The notes: generated by a model from the letters alone, not told the origin. Counted from the stretch's first letter, positions 1 to 11,739 are shown. The stretch: DNA of 64,000 bases from Ischnura elegans (GCF_921293095.1 NW_025791658.1:558001-622000), one strand, 5' to 3'. Made by a program: numbers and translations.

Positions 1-50
1 TTGCACGTCATTGTTTATGGGATGATTAAGAAAACAAGCATCAATACAAT

Positions 51-647
51 TGCCTGAATCGAAAGATTGTAACTCCTGGAGTACGTATTTCACGCTTTTA
101 GATTTTTAAATGATGATATCTATTTTTCGCGATCAAATGAAAAGCGAAAATTTTTAACCACGTAAAAACACAACAGCTAATTATGAATGCTAGGAAAAGC
201 CTGTGTGATATCATTCTGGTTCCGGCTGCCACTGTGTGAGGCCACCTTGGTGCGAGGATATGAGCACCGCTTAGATGCAGGATGCTAGCAGGTAGCAGAG
301 TACCCTGCCAGCAGGTAGTGCTTGGCTTAAATAAAGGATTATTTATATGCTATCAAATGAAAGCAACTTTCCGAACTTAGGCAATTTTAATGGGTGATTA
401 TTAAGAGATGTTTCCCTGAGCTCTGTGCCTCATGCATGCGTTGGTAATTTAAACGATGTAAAACTGCTATCTACTCTTATAGAAACTAGGTCCCTGTAAC
501 CATTAAAAATTGTTAAAATTGACCATTGCCATTCGTCTAAACTGGGATTTAAAAAACCAGATAATTTGTATATTATGAATACACTAATGGTGGGTAACGA
601 ATTGCAATCAATGCCTTTCGTTTTCTTTGATGAAGGAAACTACCCTA
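51..647 (-). mobile_element. MITE family M1 (TAGGGTRGTTTCCT ends), truncated
   Basis: This stretch is the reverse complement of the complete copy at 44290-44942 and matches the copies at 61364-62021 and 19407-19630. Its right end reads AGGAAACTACCCTA, the complement of the family terminus. The other terminus is missing near position 50. The family is about 650 bp, has short inverted ends and codes for nothing I can see. Its superfamily is not clear from the ends alone. Confidence 0.75.
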
Positions 648-1620
648 TTGAAAATAACCCCAATAAAATTTTTATACAACTTTTGTTTTTTAATCATATC
701 CTCAGTTTTTATTTTTGAAAAATACATTTCCCTGATTTCAAATATTTCTGCTATTACATTCTACCATTCTGATCTTTTTCAACATTTTTGGACCAAAAAC
801 TAAAATTTTACATAAGTTTTAAATTTTCAAAATAAAATTAACATTTTTATGAAACAATAGACCCCTACATCTAAATATATAATCCTAATTTTTTTCTGGT
901 TTTTCCAAACGGTGGAAAATGGTCAAAAACACGAACGACTGTCTTGTGCCATTTGCATCTATGTATTCCACAAGGATATATATTTGATTGTTCAATTCAA
1001 TTCAATTTGAAGTCTGCAATTTATGTTAAAGCAAAAATTATCCATATAGCTAATTCATATAAACAAAGCATAACTGACTGTTAACTAATGCCGCTGGTAG
1101 GGTCATAAACCCCGAAAGGAGGGAGCACAACTACCCTCGGAGTAAGAGTCCGAGGTAATGCCAAGTCCCTGCTAGGAAGGGTAGAAATTTACTAACTTTA
1201 TATCTTAGATACTTACAAGAGGAGACCACGCAACTTACACCGCCTTTTTCAATTCCGTATTTTTTATGGCCTTCGGAATGGTGAACACATCCCTGAACTA
1301 GTAGTGGTTCCATTGAATGGGCCTTAGTTTGGCTGTAATTAATTAATTTTCATGCGGTACTTTTCACAAGCCACATACAGTTCCATAATATCGCTCCACT
1401 CAGAAGACGGGTGAGGTGGGGTAGTGGTAACATTTAGGAGGAGTCGTCGTATCTCCGTGTTTGAAATGACACTGCTTAAATACCTAAACGCCGATATGAT
1501 GATAAAAAAATAGTCTCATGTCTATGCTTGTCGCAATTAAAATTAATGAAAAAGTTGATGCCGTATGATCACAATGAGGACAACAAAATATACAGCCATC
1601 ACAAAGCCCCGAACCCTGGC
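648..1620. other. Unassigned AT-rich sequence
   Basis: I see no gene or recognisable repeat here. The short open frames near 1131-1313 and from 1565 have no domain signature; the second runs into the short repeat that starts at 1622. Confidence 0.5.
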
Positions 1621-1621
1621 C

Positions 1622-1892
1622 CCCTGGATGATAGCCTTAAATGCTATAGCGTGGTATACCACTACCCCAGCTGGGTTCAAATCTAGTGTCTTTGTAAACC
1701 TCAAAATATACGAAGGGACTTCAATAAGTAATGCAATAATTTTTTGTTCACGGAAAATTTTGGCTGAAAAAGTTTGGCATCTTTTGCAAATCTATTTTTC
1801 AGTCTACGGTCTGACAGAGATTCCCATCCGAGTTTATCTTAGAGGACGGTTAACAGGATAATAACTAGGAGGGGGGGGGACAAGCCAAGTTG
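1622..1892 (+). repeat. tRNA-derived short repeat (SINE-like), copy 1
   Basis: It matches the reverse complement of 5012-5275 over most of its length. Near its 5' end GGTTCAAATCT resembles a pol III B box, and a tRNA-like head precedes it. The body ends in a G-rich run after ACGGTTAACAGGATAATAAC. Two dispersed copies with a tRNA-like head suggest a SINE. The head of this copy is the more diverged one. Confidence 0.55.
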
Positions 1893-1984
1893 TGACATTT
1901 TAGCATGGAAAAGGTGAATGAAACCAACATTTTAAGAAAAAAATTAAATGAGCGCTTTATTAGTTTATGAGATTATTGACTCCT

Positions 1985-2145
1985 GAGAGAGACTCAGTTG
2001 TACTGCAAAAAAGGCTTATTAGAGTAATTTAAAAAAAAGAGCCGTCTTGAAAGTTCCTTTCCTTTATTTTGTAGTATAGGCTTGATTCCCTTGAGATATC
2101 TTTTTATTTACAAGGTTTTACGTAAATCTATAAGTCTTACAGAAT
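1985..2145 (+). pseudogene. Jockey/CR1-like reverse transcriptase C-terminal fragment
   Basis: The sequence is homologous to the reverse complement of about 33300-33440. Both encode a motif like LQKRLIRVI followed by a KVPF/ESSFPLF segment, as in the C-terminal part of Jockey/CR1-type LINE polyproteins. This copy is broken by frameshifts and only about 160 bp long. It sits directly 5' of the longer LINE at 2207. Confidence 0.6.
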
Positions 2146-2206
2146 TCTTATAAATATTTTGTAATTTTGTAAAAATATGTTATAATGGCACAACAATAAC
2201 AAGTGT

Positions 2207-3854
2207 ACAAAAAATCTTGGACATTTTCAATGATTACTTTGCCCAAGTAGGTGTCAATCTAACTCCCAAACAGTCACCCACTAACATAGTTACTTCTAAA
2301 ATGGTCACAAATTCCTCCTCTATATATTTAGAACCTGTTACTGAAAATGAAGTATTGAGGATAATCAATCAGTTAAAAAATAAATATTCATGTGGCCCTG
2401 ATGGTATACCCGATGCTGTTATAAAAAGTTGTGCCACCTTTATTGCTAAACCACTGACTGAGATTTGTAATCTTTCGCTAAGTGCTGGTCAATTCCCCTC
2501 CAAATTTAAAGTTGCAAAAATTAAAGCTCTGTTTAAAAAAGGAGAGAAGGATAACATCGAGAATTATAGACCAATTTCATTACTTTCAGGTTTCTCCAAA
2601 ATTTTGGAGAAGGTCATGTATCTGAGATTGATTTCTTTTTTTGATAAATCCTCTGTCATTGACAATCATCAAATTGGCTTCAGAAGGAATAAGTCCATTA
2701 ATGATGCCATTTTTTCATTTACAAGGAATATATGGAATGCCTTAGATAGTAATATTCATGTTGCAGGGCTTTTCATTGATTTAAAAAAAGCTTTTGATAC
2801 AGTTAATCATGGGATTCTTTTAAAAAAATTAGAAACATATAGCATAAGAGGCAATGCAAAGGACTGGTTCATATCATATTTAACAAATAGGTCACAATAT
2901 ATGGAAATGAATTCATCTGTATCAAGTACAACTTCTGTTAATTGTGGAGTTCCGCAGGGCTCCATTCTTGGACCACTACTATTTTTAGTCTTCATAAATG
3001 ATCTACCTGCTAATGTACCACTCTCCAATACAATACTATTTGCTGATGATACTAACTTAATTTTTAAAAACCATAATCCCATTCAGCTAATGAACGAGGT
3101 AACAGAAACTACACACAATTTGATGAACTGGCTCACCGATAATAAGCTATCTTTAAATGTTAGTAAAACCCATTATTTAAATTTCAATCTTAAGAAGAAG
3201 ATAATAAATTTTAATCCAATAATTAACAGTTACCCTATAAAAGAACTTAGGGTAACAAAGTTTTTCGGTATCTGGATTGACTCTAATCTTTCATGGGAAG
3301 AACACATCAATAAATTAACTCAAAAAATGGCACAAATCTGTTATGCATTCCGTGTACTCAAGGAAATCACTTGTATTTAGGTATTGAGAACGATATATTT
3401 TGGCTATGTGCAGTCACTTCTTAATTATGGTATTCCATTTTGGGGCTCCTCTATCTACCTACCAAAATTATTTAAAATGCAAAAAAAGATTATTCGCATA
3501 ATAACTAATTCCAATAATAGAGCTCCCAGCAAACCTATTTTTGAAAAACTGGAAATCTTACCACTCCCTTGTATATATATTCTTGAAACAGTCTCTCTTA
3601 TTAAAAAAAACCAAGACATGTTTATTAAAAATTGTGACATTCATAGTCATAATACAAGAAGCCAAAATGAAATCCATGTAAGTCAGCACCGAGTAAATAA
3701 AACAATTAAAGGCAGAGACCATCAGGGAATACTTGTGTATAATAAATTGCCAAGCTATGTAAAAAATATCAAAAGTTCCTTTAAATTTAAGTGTGCCGTG
3801 AAAAAACTACTTTTAAGGAAATTATTCTATAGTGTGGATGACTTTTTAATGTAA
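2207..3854 (+). pseudogene. Jockey/CR1-like LINE reverse transcriptase, 5'-truncated, one in-frame stop
   Basis: This is the reverse transcriptase part of a non-LTR retrotransposon. It shows YRPISLLSGFSKILEK, motif A FIDLKKAFDTVNH, motif B GVPQGSILGPLLF and motif C FADDTNL, so the catalytic aspartates are present. A TAG at 3378-3380 interrupts the frame. The same frame resumes as VLRTIYFGYVQSLLNYG and runs to the family-typical end FYSVDDFLM with a stop at 3852-3854. The endonuclease domain and the first ORF are absent, and no real start codon is visible, so the copy is 5'-truncated. Apart from the stop it is well preserved, which suggests a fairly recent insertion. The 3' tail runs to about 4045 and ends AATAAATCAATCAATT. 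Confidence 0.9.
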
Positions 3855-4139
3855 AAATATTTAAGTGTGTAATTGAAATGTGTTCACAAAAAAAAAAATT
3901 TTGTAAACTGTATGTATTTATATTTTTTTTATATTGTTTTGTTATTTGAGCATTGTTTTTCCATTCATATTGTGTAATACATGTAACATCCTTGACAAAG
4001 CCATGCATAATGCAAATGCTTACGGTGACTTAATAAATCAATCAATTTCTGCAAGACTTATAAGAAATTTCCAATAGGGTTGAGGGATTATACGGCACAT
4101 GCTGGGGTTGTCCACTCTTAAAAAAAGGGTCAAGGAGTT

Positions 4140-4780
4140 GTTTGAGAAGGTTTGGGCATCGGGTGAAGACATAGTTAAAGAGATAATGTGAAGTGGTCAA
4201 GATTCTGGGGCGTCTAGGGAAATATGGGGGAATGCCCCTGACATAAAATCTTTATTTCTACTACAAAAAACGGCCATCAGAATACTCACCAAATCCCTGT
4301 CTAGGGAACACTGTCGTCCACTTTTCATGAAATTGAAAATTTTAACTGTTTATAGCATGTATGTGTATAAAGCTCTGATATACGTGAAAGAAAATCTTGA
4401 TATCTTCCCTAAAAGATATGAAACTCACAATTTTAGCACAAGAAATAAGAACCTCTTATCCTTAAACCAGTGTTGGTTAGCAAACACCAAATCTTCCCTT
4501 CCTAATCTAGCCATTAGGTTATTTCACCACCTACCCATTAGAGTCAGAATGACCAGTTTGTCTACATTTAAGAGGGTGACTCACAATTGGCTTGTCTCTC
4601 ATCCTTTATATTCTGTTGATGAATTTTTAACACACAGTACTGATGACATTGTATTTAGATGTAATCTATACATTTGATTGTATGTGATTTCTCTTGTATA
4701 TTATTGCACTACTTTTTTCTGATGAGGTCTCTGTATTTCTGAATACTATCGACCAATAAAATTATTATTATTATTATTAA
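4140..4780 (+). pseudogene. Jockey/CR1-like LINE 3' end with (ATT)n tail
   Basis: The frame reads GNAPDIKSLFLLQKTAIRIL, then LKILTVYSMYVYKALIYVKE, and ends PLYSVDEFLTHSTDD before a stop near 4677. It matches the C-terminal region of the minus-strand copy at 54527-55177 (RKLNILTVYSLYVYRVLLL). The 3' UTR ends in an ATT trinucleotide run at about 4760-4780, typical of LINE tails. It is 5'-truncated and belongs to a different subfamily from the copy at 2207. Confidence 0.8.
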
Positions 4781-5011
4781 TGAGAGGGAGTATCCAAGGG
4801 GTTAAGGAGAGACGAAAAGGGGAGAGGAAGGAGTAAAGAAGGTGGGAAGAGGTTGTGGTTTCCAACGCGAGAAGTGAGCGGCTACGGATAAATAAACCAA
4901 GCATGGGAATTGAGATTGGACAATATTTCGGAAGGGAAGGGTCCGGGGAAGTAGTATGTTTATTTGAGAATGGAATGTTGAGGAGACGTGCATGATTTGC
5001 AAAAAATTGCC
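4781..5011. other. Unassigned purine-rich stretch
   Basis: GA-rich sequence between a LINE tail and a short tRNA-derived repeat. No coding or repeat signal was recognised. Confidence 0.4.
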
Positions 5012-5275
5012 TTGTCCTCCCCCCCTAGTTATGATCCTGTTAACTGTCCTCTAAGATAAACTCAGATGGGAATCTCTGTCAGACCGTAGACTGAAAAATA
5101 GATTTGCCAAAGACGCCAAATTTTTTCAGCCGAAATTTTCCATGAACAAAATATTATTGCATCACATATTGATGTCCCTTCGTGTATTTTGAGGCATACA
5201 AAGGCCCTGGATTTCAACCCAGGATACCTAAAATCAGAATCCTAGCGCTCAGACCACTATAGTTGACCATTTAAT
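5012..5275 (-). repeat. tRNA-derived short repeat (SINE-like), copy 2
   Basis: On the minus strand it begins with a tRNA-like head: TATAGTGGTCTGAGCGC resembles an A box and GGGTTGAAATCC a B box. The body that follows is shared with 1622-1892. The two copies are inverted and flank the LINEs at 1985-4780, but each is a separate repeat rather than a terminus of one element. Confidence 0.6.
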
Positions 5276-5354
5276 AAATTAAGTCTATGAGACTGTACGA
5301 TATAATTTTCAATCTTTTTTTTCCTTTCTTTCGAGATGAATAATGTCTATAATC

Positions 5355-5460
5355 CATAGAATTTTAGTCGGTCTGATAAATCGGCCCCTGGCAGTTTTTG
5401 CTCAACCAGCAAGGGCCAATATATCGGCCCGGTGGCAGTTAACGGGTAAACCCATTTCCG
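5355..5460 (-). repeat. MITE M6 fragment (GGCCGATATATCGGCC-like)
   Basis: It is homologous in reverse complement to 10531-10812, sharing CTCAACCAGC and the palindrome-like GGCCAATATATCGGCC. Only one end is present. It is followed by GCAGTTAACGGGTAAACCC, which resembles a TTAA-class transposon end. Confidence 0.5.
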
Positions 5461-5696
5461 CCCAGAATAATGTCTGAAACTCCTATTTGCACCCATCTTT
5501 TCAAGCAAGTGCGATTACTTGTAAAAGCTTAAAAAATAAACTACTATACGGATTAGGTCAACAAAGCATTTAGCAGCACATTTGTAGCAATTTGAAAACA
5601 AAATAGAGCATAGTTTTTCATCAAGAGCCTCACATACTCAGAATGGAAGGATGTATCCATACGGCTACAGTGGGCAGAAATGGGTTAATATAGATA

Positions 5697-6388
5697 CAGT
5701 AGGACCTCTATGTAGTGAACCTCATTACATCATAAACCTCCATACTTCATACCACCCCTACGGTCCCGTAAAGTTTACATGTAAATTTACAGGCAAACCT
5801 CTTTGTATTGAACCTCTTTATCTCGTTAAACCTCCACTTATCATACCAAGGAGATACTCTCGAAACAGCCTAACTGCCTCTGCAAATCGTACCGAGACAA
5901 CTAGAGACCATTAATGCAGCAGCGATTATGTATATGGATTGACATTTTCAAAGATTATTTTTTACCCTTTTTTTCCTATACATCTTTATCATGTTGTAAT
6001 TTTCACGATAACCATTAGTTGGGGCCATTTTGTTCCATATGAGAGCATACCTAACAGTAAACAAGAAAAGTGGTATCCAAATATACTAATCATTTTAAGT
6101 GACTGTTGAATTAAGAGAGATTACATTGTTTCCTCTCGAATCATGGTGAAACTTACACGATAGCACTCACTTTCTGTTATCATTAAATAATAAATATATG
6201 TTCACTAATGCATGTATTTTTATTTAAACACATAAATATAATAGTTTAAAAGACAGTAAAGGCTTTCATTTCCAAAGGATATGAAAAAAATGGTGCCTAT
6301 CACTAAAACCTCTCTATAAAGTGAACCTCCATACATTAAATTGCCTAAATTTTGGCCCCCTCCATTACGATGCAAAGAGGTTTTACTG
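5697..6388 (+). mobile_element. pogo/Tigger-like MITE T4 (CAGTARAACCTCTATG ends)
   Basis: The left end CAGTAGGACCTCTATG and the right end CAAAGAGGTTTTACTG are inverted. Both are bordered by TA (5695-5696 and 6389-6390), the target of Tc1/mariner/pogo elements. Related partial copies are at 28925-29012, 50200-50441 and 51325-51575. The internal short open frame has no transposase motifs. Confidence 0.75.
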
Positions 6389-6399
6389 TATATTTTTAT

Positions 6400-7080
6400 G
6401 TCTGTGTATTACTTTATAGCTTAACATGTACTCTATTTGTATATGATATGTATACCTCAAATTTCTGGGCAAATAAAAAATGAATGTATGAATGAATGAA
6501 TTCTCAATACAATCAATAAAACCTTTTTATTTTCCGCATTACATCCCCCTTCAGTCACAATTATAGAGGTGAATAGATTACATTCACAAGGAACTTATGA
6601 CACCACAGAAGGTTCTTCTTAGAATTTTTCCTCTTCAACGTACACACGTAGAATGTGATTTGCAGTTTGTTGCCGTAAAAATTTAAATAATTTAACACAC
6701 ATCCTGGAGATGTATATGGAGTAATAACTAACACAAACTAACTACATACTTTTGTAAAAAAAAAGCTAAATGTTGCATTCAACATTTATATAAATGTCAT
6801 TCAGTGCATTTCCAACAAGCATGTCAACGTTCAACATTACAGGAAACAGTTCCAACAAATAGCATCACATCGCATTCGATAAAATTTTCTGTACTCAATG
6901 CACACTTCAGGTAATATGTCTTCAAGTATTTTTCATCTCCCACACACTTAAATTTGAACCATTCACACAAATGGTTGAAAGGAATATATGGTTTATGGGA
7001 AAGAGTGAAATAAAATACAAGTCTTCTCAAAACCTTAACTCGGTAACGCCTGAATTAAAAAGTTTCTGTGATTTTTGTGG
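6400..7080. other. Unassigned intergenic or intronic sequence
   Basis: AT-rich sequence without coding or repeat signals that I could support. A short ATGAATGAATGA microsatellite lies near 6480-6500. Confidence 0.45.
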
Positions 7081-7400
7081 TAATCATGCTTCTAAGGTCT
7101 GTTCACTTTATCTTTGCGGGTGAGCTGGTGTGGCTTAACCGAGTTGGGGTGAGAGGAGGGAAAGAGTATCTACACGTGACTTTCCCTCTGCCAATCAGCA
7201 GACAGTAGGCGTGGCCTAGCACTTCGGAATTTCAGTCGCTCTCACACCTCCGTCGCGTCAACTTCGTGAATCTGCTAGCTGTGTTGCCAAATCTCGCGCG
7301 TTCTCTTGGTGCTCTTCGAGTCTTCCATTTAAATCCAACTTATAACTTACTGTTCCTTATTCTTCCACATCAATCCCCTCTAAATAAGTAGCTATACATT
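7080..7400. promoter_or_regulatory. GC-richer promoter-like stretch (tentative)
   Basis: This segment stands out from the AT-rich surroundings by its CpG-containing composition. It carries an inverted CCAAT-box-like GCCAATCAGC near 7191 and GGCGTGGCC near 7209. No TATA box or open reading frame is clearly attached. It could be a promoter of an unseen gene or the end of an unidentified element. Confidence 0.25.
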
Positions 7401-7540
7401 GTATGCATTGTTTCGCCGCCGGGCCCAAAATATCTGTGCCCACATATGAGTCACACCTTTTCAGTGGGACACTAGGGCGCCTGTGTACATTTGGCAACGT
7501 TAAGGTCGCTCCTGCTCTCTCTCTCTCTCGGTACTACCCC

Positions 7541-7620
7541 TTCCCCTTCAGCGAGGCCCCTCCCCCTTCAGCGAGGCCCCTCCCCCTTCAGCGAGGCCCC
7601 TCCCCCTTCAGCGAGGCCCT
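7541..7620 (+). repeat. 20-bp minisatellite, four copies
   Basis: The unit TCCCCCTTCAGCGAGGCCCC is repeated four times almost without change. It is preceded by a CT microsatellite at about 7514-7530. The open frame running through it is an artefact of the repeat. Confidence 0.9.
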
Positions 7621-7734
7621 CCGATAGTGTCCGGGATCTCACGAAAGCTGACTCGCAGAGATAAAATGAACAGATAATAAATGTCAATGAAATTCTGAGT
7701 CATAAGGTGCAAAGTTTATTCTTTTACCAGTAAC

Positions 7735-8157
7735 AGTTACGCCTAGCAGTACCATATGCTACCACCAAAATGTATTGCGTCATAACATCCAAAATATTAG
7801 TCTCACATCAAATAAACATACTTTATCTGAGCTATACATGTTATAGCAATCATAATTGCATAAAAAACCTTTGTATTCACAGTGCATAAGGCATAAGTAA
7901 AGAAAATCGAAATGCTTGCTCTAAAAATTTGCAGTTTTTTTGGGCTAGTTGATAATTCTCAATTTTCAAACGGTTCTAGAAACATTGATTACAACTTTAA
8001 AATAGCCAACTTTTTGGAAAAATGTTATTTAAATATTCTCATCAATTTGAAACTCCAAAAAAACCCTAATAAATTATGATAAATGACAAAAAAGTTACGT
8101 TTAGCACTGCATTATCAGATGGTACCATTTGGCACTGCTAGGCGTTAACGGGTTAAG
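7735..8157. mobile_element. MITE with CGCCTAGCAGT ends (piggyBac-type TTAA suspected)
   Basis: The left end GTTACGCCTAGCAGTACC is inverted relative to the right end GGCACTGCTAGGCGTTAAC. The right border reads CGGGTTAAG, so TTAA is available there as a target site. No coding sequence is present. Confidence 0.5.
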
Positions 8158-8249
8158 ATAAAAACTTAGTAGGCCACATTATGAGGCATGGTGGCCTGAT
8201 GAAAACAATGGCCTAAGTTAAACTTAAAAGTCAAAGCAAAAGTTTCACT

Positions 8250-9029
8250 AACAAAAGTCACTAACTCATGTTTTACTTTGCGGTATTCCATAATAAGTTT
8301 TCCTGGATATCAGAAAATTACTTATACCACTTATTTTTTATCAGAGCAAGACCTGTGTTTCTATGAATTATCATCGTCTTCAGGCGCAAATTATGAACAA
8401 AGAAGCAGTGGTGCACAGTGACGTACCCCAATGCACTTTCTCTGAAAATGGCTCATCATTTACCCAAAGACAAATTGTCTTGCATGGCTTTTAAACCTTA
8501 ACACCACTCTAAAGAGACTGATCGTTAAATGTAAGGAGGATCACATAGACCAATTGGATAGAAGTGGAGTATATTCATTGAAATGCAACAATTGCAATAG
8601 TGTCTACGTGGGGCATACAGGAAGAAATTTTGAAATCAGGAAGAAAGAACATGTAAGTGCTTACAAAAATAGCAAAGATGAAAAAAGCAATTTTGCTAAA
8701 CACTTAATATGCAACTGCCATAGGAGCGATTTTAAAATGAATATTTTATAATTTTGCAATGACCGCCGCAAATTGGACTCTAGGGAGCAGTTGGAAATTT
8801 TAAAAATTATTGAAAATCAAGACAGTACTCTTATAAATTAATATCTTTACCCATCCTTTTCCCCTATTCTGGCATCCATCCTAAAATTCATCAAGTAACT
8901 AGGTAACAATAATAAGATAAACAAATCATAATTTGTGCCTGAAGATGATGATAATTCATTGAAACCCGGGTCGCGCTCTCATAAAAAATAAGTGGTATAA
9001 GTAATTTTCTGATATCCAGGAAAACTTAT
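8250..9029 (+). mobile_element. Penelope-like foldback element 1 with 12-bp TSD
   Basis: Inverted arms of about 100 bp (8293-8393 and 8928-9028) flank a GIY-YIG endonuclease frame. A 12-bp direct repeat AAAAGTTTCACT lies at 8238-8249 and 9030-9041 and is the likely target site duplication. The right arm carries CTGAAGA, a weak stem-loop and GAAACCCGGGTC, which resembles the hammerhead ribozyme core known from Penelope-like elements. The RT domain is missing. Confidence 0.75.
8554..8751 (+). pseudogene. GIY-YIG endonuclease remnant of a Penelope-like element
   Basis: The frame contains GVYSLKCNNCNSVYVGHTGR followed by a downstream EH, as in the Penelope-type GIY-YIG nuclease: GVY and YVG form the signature, with Cys pairs between them. 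The frame stops at 8749-8751. The C-terminal remainder (RRKLDSREQLEILKII) continues in another frame up to about 8840. It would have nicked DNA during retrotransposition. No RT domain is attached. Confidence 0.8.
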
Positions 9030-9049
9030 AAAAGTTTCACTGCTATCGC

Positions 9050-9425
9050 TCCATAAGAACATGCGTTCTGATTGGCTGACATGTGGTTTCAGCGACGGAA
9101 GAAGCGAGGTGCTGAGTGATGTAAAAAGTGATGGGAATTCTTCAAGTAATATTCCTGTCACTAGCATGTAATACTGACAGTAACACAAAAATACGCATTC
9201 TGAACAGCTGTGTTGGATGAAACGCCCATGAAAGAAATGGTTACAACACTCTGAGTTCCAAAGGTTTGAGTTTAATTGTTTAAAGAGTAGTGTTGATTGA
9301 TGAAATATAGTGTGTACTGTTGACTCCGTAAAAGCATTTTCATGAGATTATTCATTTTCGGTTACTACCATGGCGGTTTGTTGTGGCAAAGACAACAGTC
9401 TTCAGTTTGAAGATTTGCTAGTAAA
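9050..9425. other. Unassigned sequence between two elements
   Basis: No convincing gene. The stretch around 9369 (CATGGCGGTTTGTTGTGG) resembles 60838-60852, where a short basic open frame ends, so it may be part of an unidentified dispersed element. Confidence 0.35.
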
Positions 9426-9489
9426 GCGGACTCCCGATTATCCGGATAAAATTAAATCCGACACAAAATCACCAGAATTACTGCATTAA

Positions 9490-10122
9490 CACTAGAACTT
9501 CGGAGGGGACTTTTTTGTCCCATCGCCCTTTGCAAATGTTTGCCATTCATGTACTAGTAGTTTGATCCCTTTGAAATTTACTGACTTTAATTCATTTTTT
9601 ATGCTCTTTCGAATTGTCATATCGAAAATATTGTACGATGTTTGGTTACCGAGAAAAACAACGATTTACCTACAACCGCGGGATGGGACTTTTTTGTCCC
9701 ATTTGGGGAGAACATACCATTTCAGTTTTTTTTGTACACTTATTTTGTATTTAGCAAAATAACAGTTTATTACGAAGGGGATCGATGCACAGATATCATT
9801 ATTCTGCCAGTTAGAAGCGCAGAAGGGAATAATCTGTGCACTGCGCCGGCCGCCTCCTCACGACAGCGCCGGCCGCGTCACCTCTGCCCGGCGCGTCTGC
9901 AGGTCTGAGCTTGCAACCAACACGTCAAAATAAGTTTACTGTATTCCTAGCTATACTTAATAAAACGTTTTAAACATTACCTAAACACGTGTTTTGTTCA
10001 CACAAACCACAAAAAGCCGTCAATTATACTTAAACATGACAGGATCAACGTATTTTGTCAATGGGACAAAAAAGTCCCATGCCACGGTTTTGGTGGGGTT
10101 GGAAAGTTCAGCGGTTCTAGTG
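9490..10122. mobile_element. piggyBac-like MITE with perfect TTAA target duplication
   Basis: Ends CACTAGAAC and GTTCTAGTG are perfect inverted repeats, and TTAA abuts both sides (9486-9489 and 10123-10126), the hallmark of piggyBac-type insertion. The 633-bp element has no transposase. It carries the hairpin ATGGGACTTTTTTGTCCCAT or a close variant near each end and once inside (about 9506, 9684 and 10062). Confidence 0.85.
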
Positions 10123-10530
10123 TTAATGCTACGATACAACGGGCTTATTATTTCCGTCAGAATCCCCTTCGTGATCACGGACACAAGTTCTGCAGCAGTT
10201 GCAACCCAAGCAACTTGTGCGAGACGTGACTACCTGGCGTTTTGACTGACAATGTAGTTTCTGATGTTGCGCAGTGGTTTTAAAGCATCTGGGCAAACCA
10301 ATTTTCTGCATCTATGATCATGTAGACACAGATGTGTGGTTTTTGAAACCAGGCCTTACATGGAGCATTAATAACACAAGTACAATCATGTTATCCCCGC
10401 TAAAAAGATTGTGAACTGGCAAAGAAAGCTCTAAATGAGTCCAGGAAGCACTCTTAAATAACAGAATAACTGCGTAAATAATAATATATTGTTTTTTTTA
10501 GGTAAATCATGAACATTGCAAGACATTACT

Positions 10531-10812
10531 GCCACCAGGCCGATATATCGCCCCTCGCTGGTTGAGCGAAACTGACAGGGGCCGATTAATTTCACTTTTT
10601 TTTCGAGATTGTGGCCTTTTCAACGGCTGTAATTTATTTAAATCCCCATAATCCATCTATGGTCACAAGATATGTATATATCTTAAGAATTGGGATAAAA
10701 ATCTAGACATATTAAATAAAATTAAGTAGCTGAAAAAATTTTAAATTTGAAATGTTGCTAATTCCTGAAAATAGCCTTGGCAGTCTTCGTACATCCCACG
10801 TGAAATGGACTC
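10531..10812 (+). mobile_element. MITE M6 nested in MITE P
   Basis: It interrupts MITE P exactly between ...GACATT and GTGAAAGTTTGGG, which are nearly adjacent in the P copy at 33860. It shares the segment around CGATATATCGCC and GCTGGTTGAGC with 5355-5460. No coding capacity. Confidence 0.6.
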
Positions 10813-11149
10813 GCAGTAAAAGGGGTAAAGTGAAAGTTTGGGTTATTCGTGTTTTTTGATCATTTGTGCCATCTCTCCCCATCGTTAACCCGGATAATCA
10901 GGAGTATATTATCGGGACTGTATTAGGATAAGTCAGTCCAGTTTTTTGTAAGTTTTGATTCCAGCGTGAATATATATATAAAAAAAACAAGATACTAATT
11001 GAAATCAGAAACAGTAGACAATAGGTACAGAGTGATTCACTTATTCTCAACACATATTTGCAGTGCAAAACTTGCACGTACGAATAATATCATCTAGAGA
11101 TTCTGAAATTGTTAGATTCATATCATCAGGAACATTTCAGTCAACAGCC

Positions 11150-11465
11150 CAGATTACAGTAGTCCTCAACTCACAAACATTCGACTAATGAATTTTCAGA
11201 TTCGCGAACGTTCGACTTACAAACTTTCAGAGACACAAACGTTTGCCTCATGAACTTTCAGGGAGACAAATGTTTGCTTCATGAACTTTCAGAGATACGA
11301 ATGTTTGCCTTACTAACTTTAAGAGAGATCAACATTCACCTCAGAAATTTTCAGAAATACAAACATTTGCCTCACAAACTTTCAGGGATAGGAACATTCC
11401 CCTCCTGAACTTTCAGAGATACAAACATTCGCCTCACGAACTTTCACCAATACAAACACTCCATC
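11150..11465. repeat. Degenerate tandem repeat of about 37 bp
   Basis: Around eight diverged units contain AACTTTCAGAGATACAAAC and a following CATTCGCCTCA. The array starts just after ACAGTAGTCCTCAAC, a CAGT-type end like those of the other pogo/Tigger-like families here, so it may be internal to a degraded MITE. Confidence 0.75.
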
Positions 11466-11739
11466 CAATTTTCAAATTGGCATCTCCGCGAATACTCAAG
11501 GAACTGATTTCCTACTGGTTTCAGTTCTCCTTCCTGTTCTTAACTCAAGATCCTGAGGAACACAAAACCTAAAGCCTGAACCACACAATCATATTTTCTG
11601 TCCCTTGGAGTGATAGCCCCAGGGATAGATTTTCAGGGATCAAATGAGTGACCGTTCATTAGCCCGTCATTTTCTGAATCACACAGCCATTCTCACCGCC
11701 CCTTATTCCATCGCAAATTGTCTCTTTCTGTTTTTTCCA

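Larger units (their letters stand above)
9426..10908 (-). mobile_element. pogo/Tigger-like MITE P, copy 1 (CTCCCGATTATCCGG ends), twice interrupted
   Basis: It begins GGACTCCCGATTATCCGG and ends with its inverse near 10900. The interior matches the P copies at 20695, 32506, 52584, 55795 and 60327, for example GGCCTTACATGGAGCATTAA. A TTAA-class MITE (9490-10122) and an M6 element (10531-10812) are inserted in it. The short open frames inside are non-coding by-products. Confidence 0.75.

Noticed and set aside
9994..10311. Open frames in both directions over the P element
   Set aside because: They cross the border between a TTAA MITE and MITE P and are not shared by other P copies as intact frames.
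11150..11465. Regularly spaced 37-bp repeats as a CRISPR array
   Set aside because: Units are contiguous and diverged with no spacers; this is a minisatellite.
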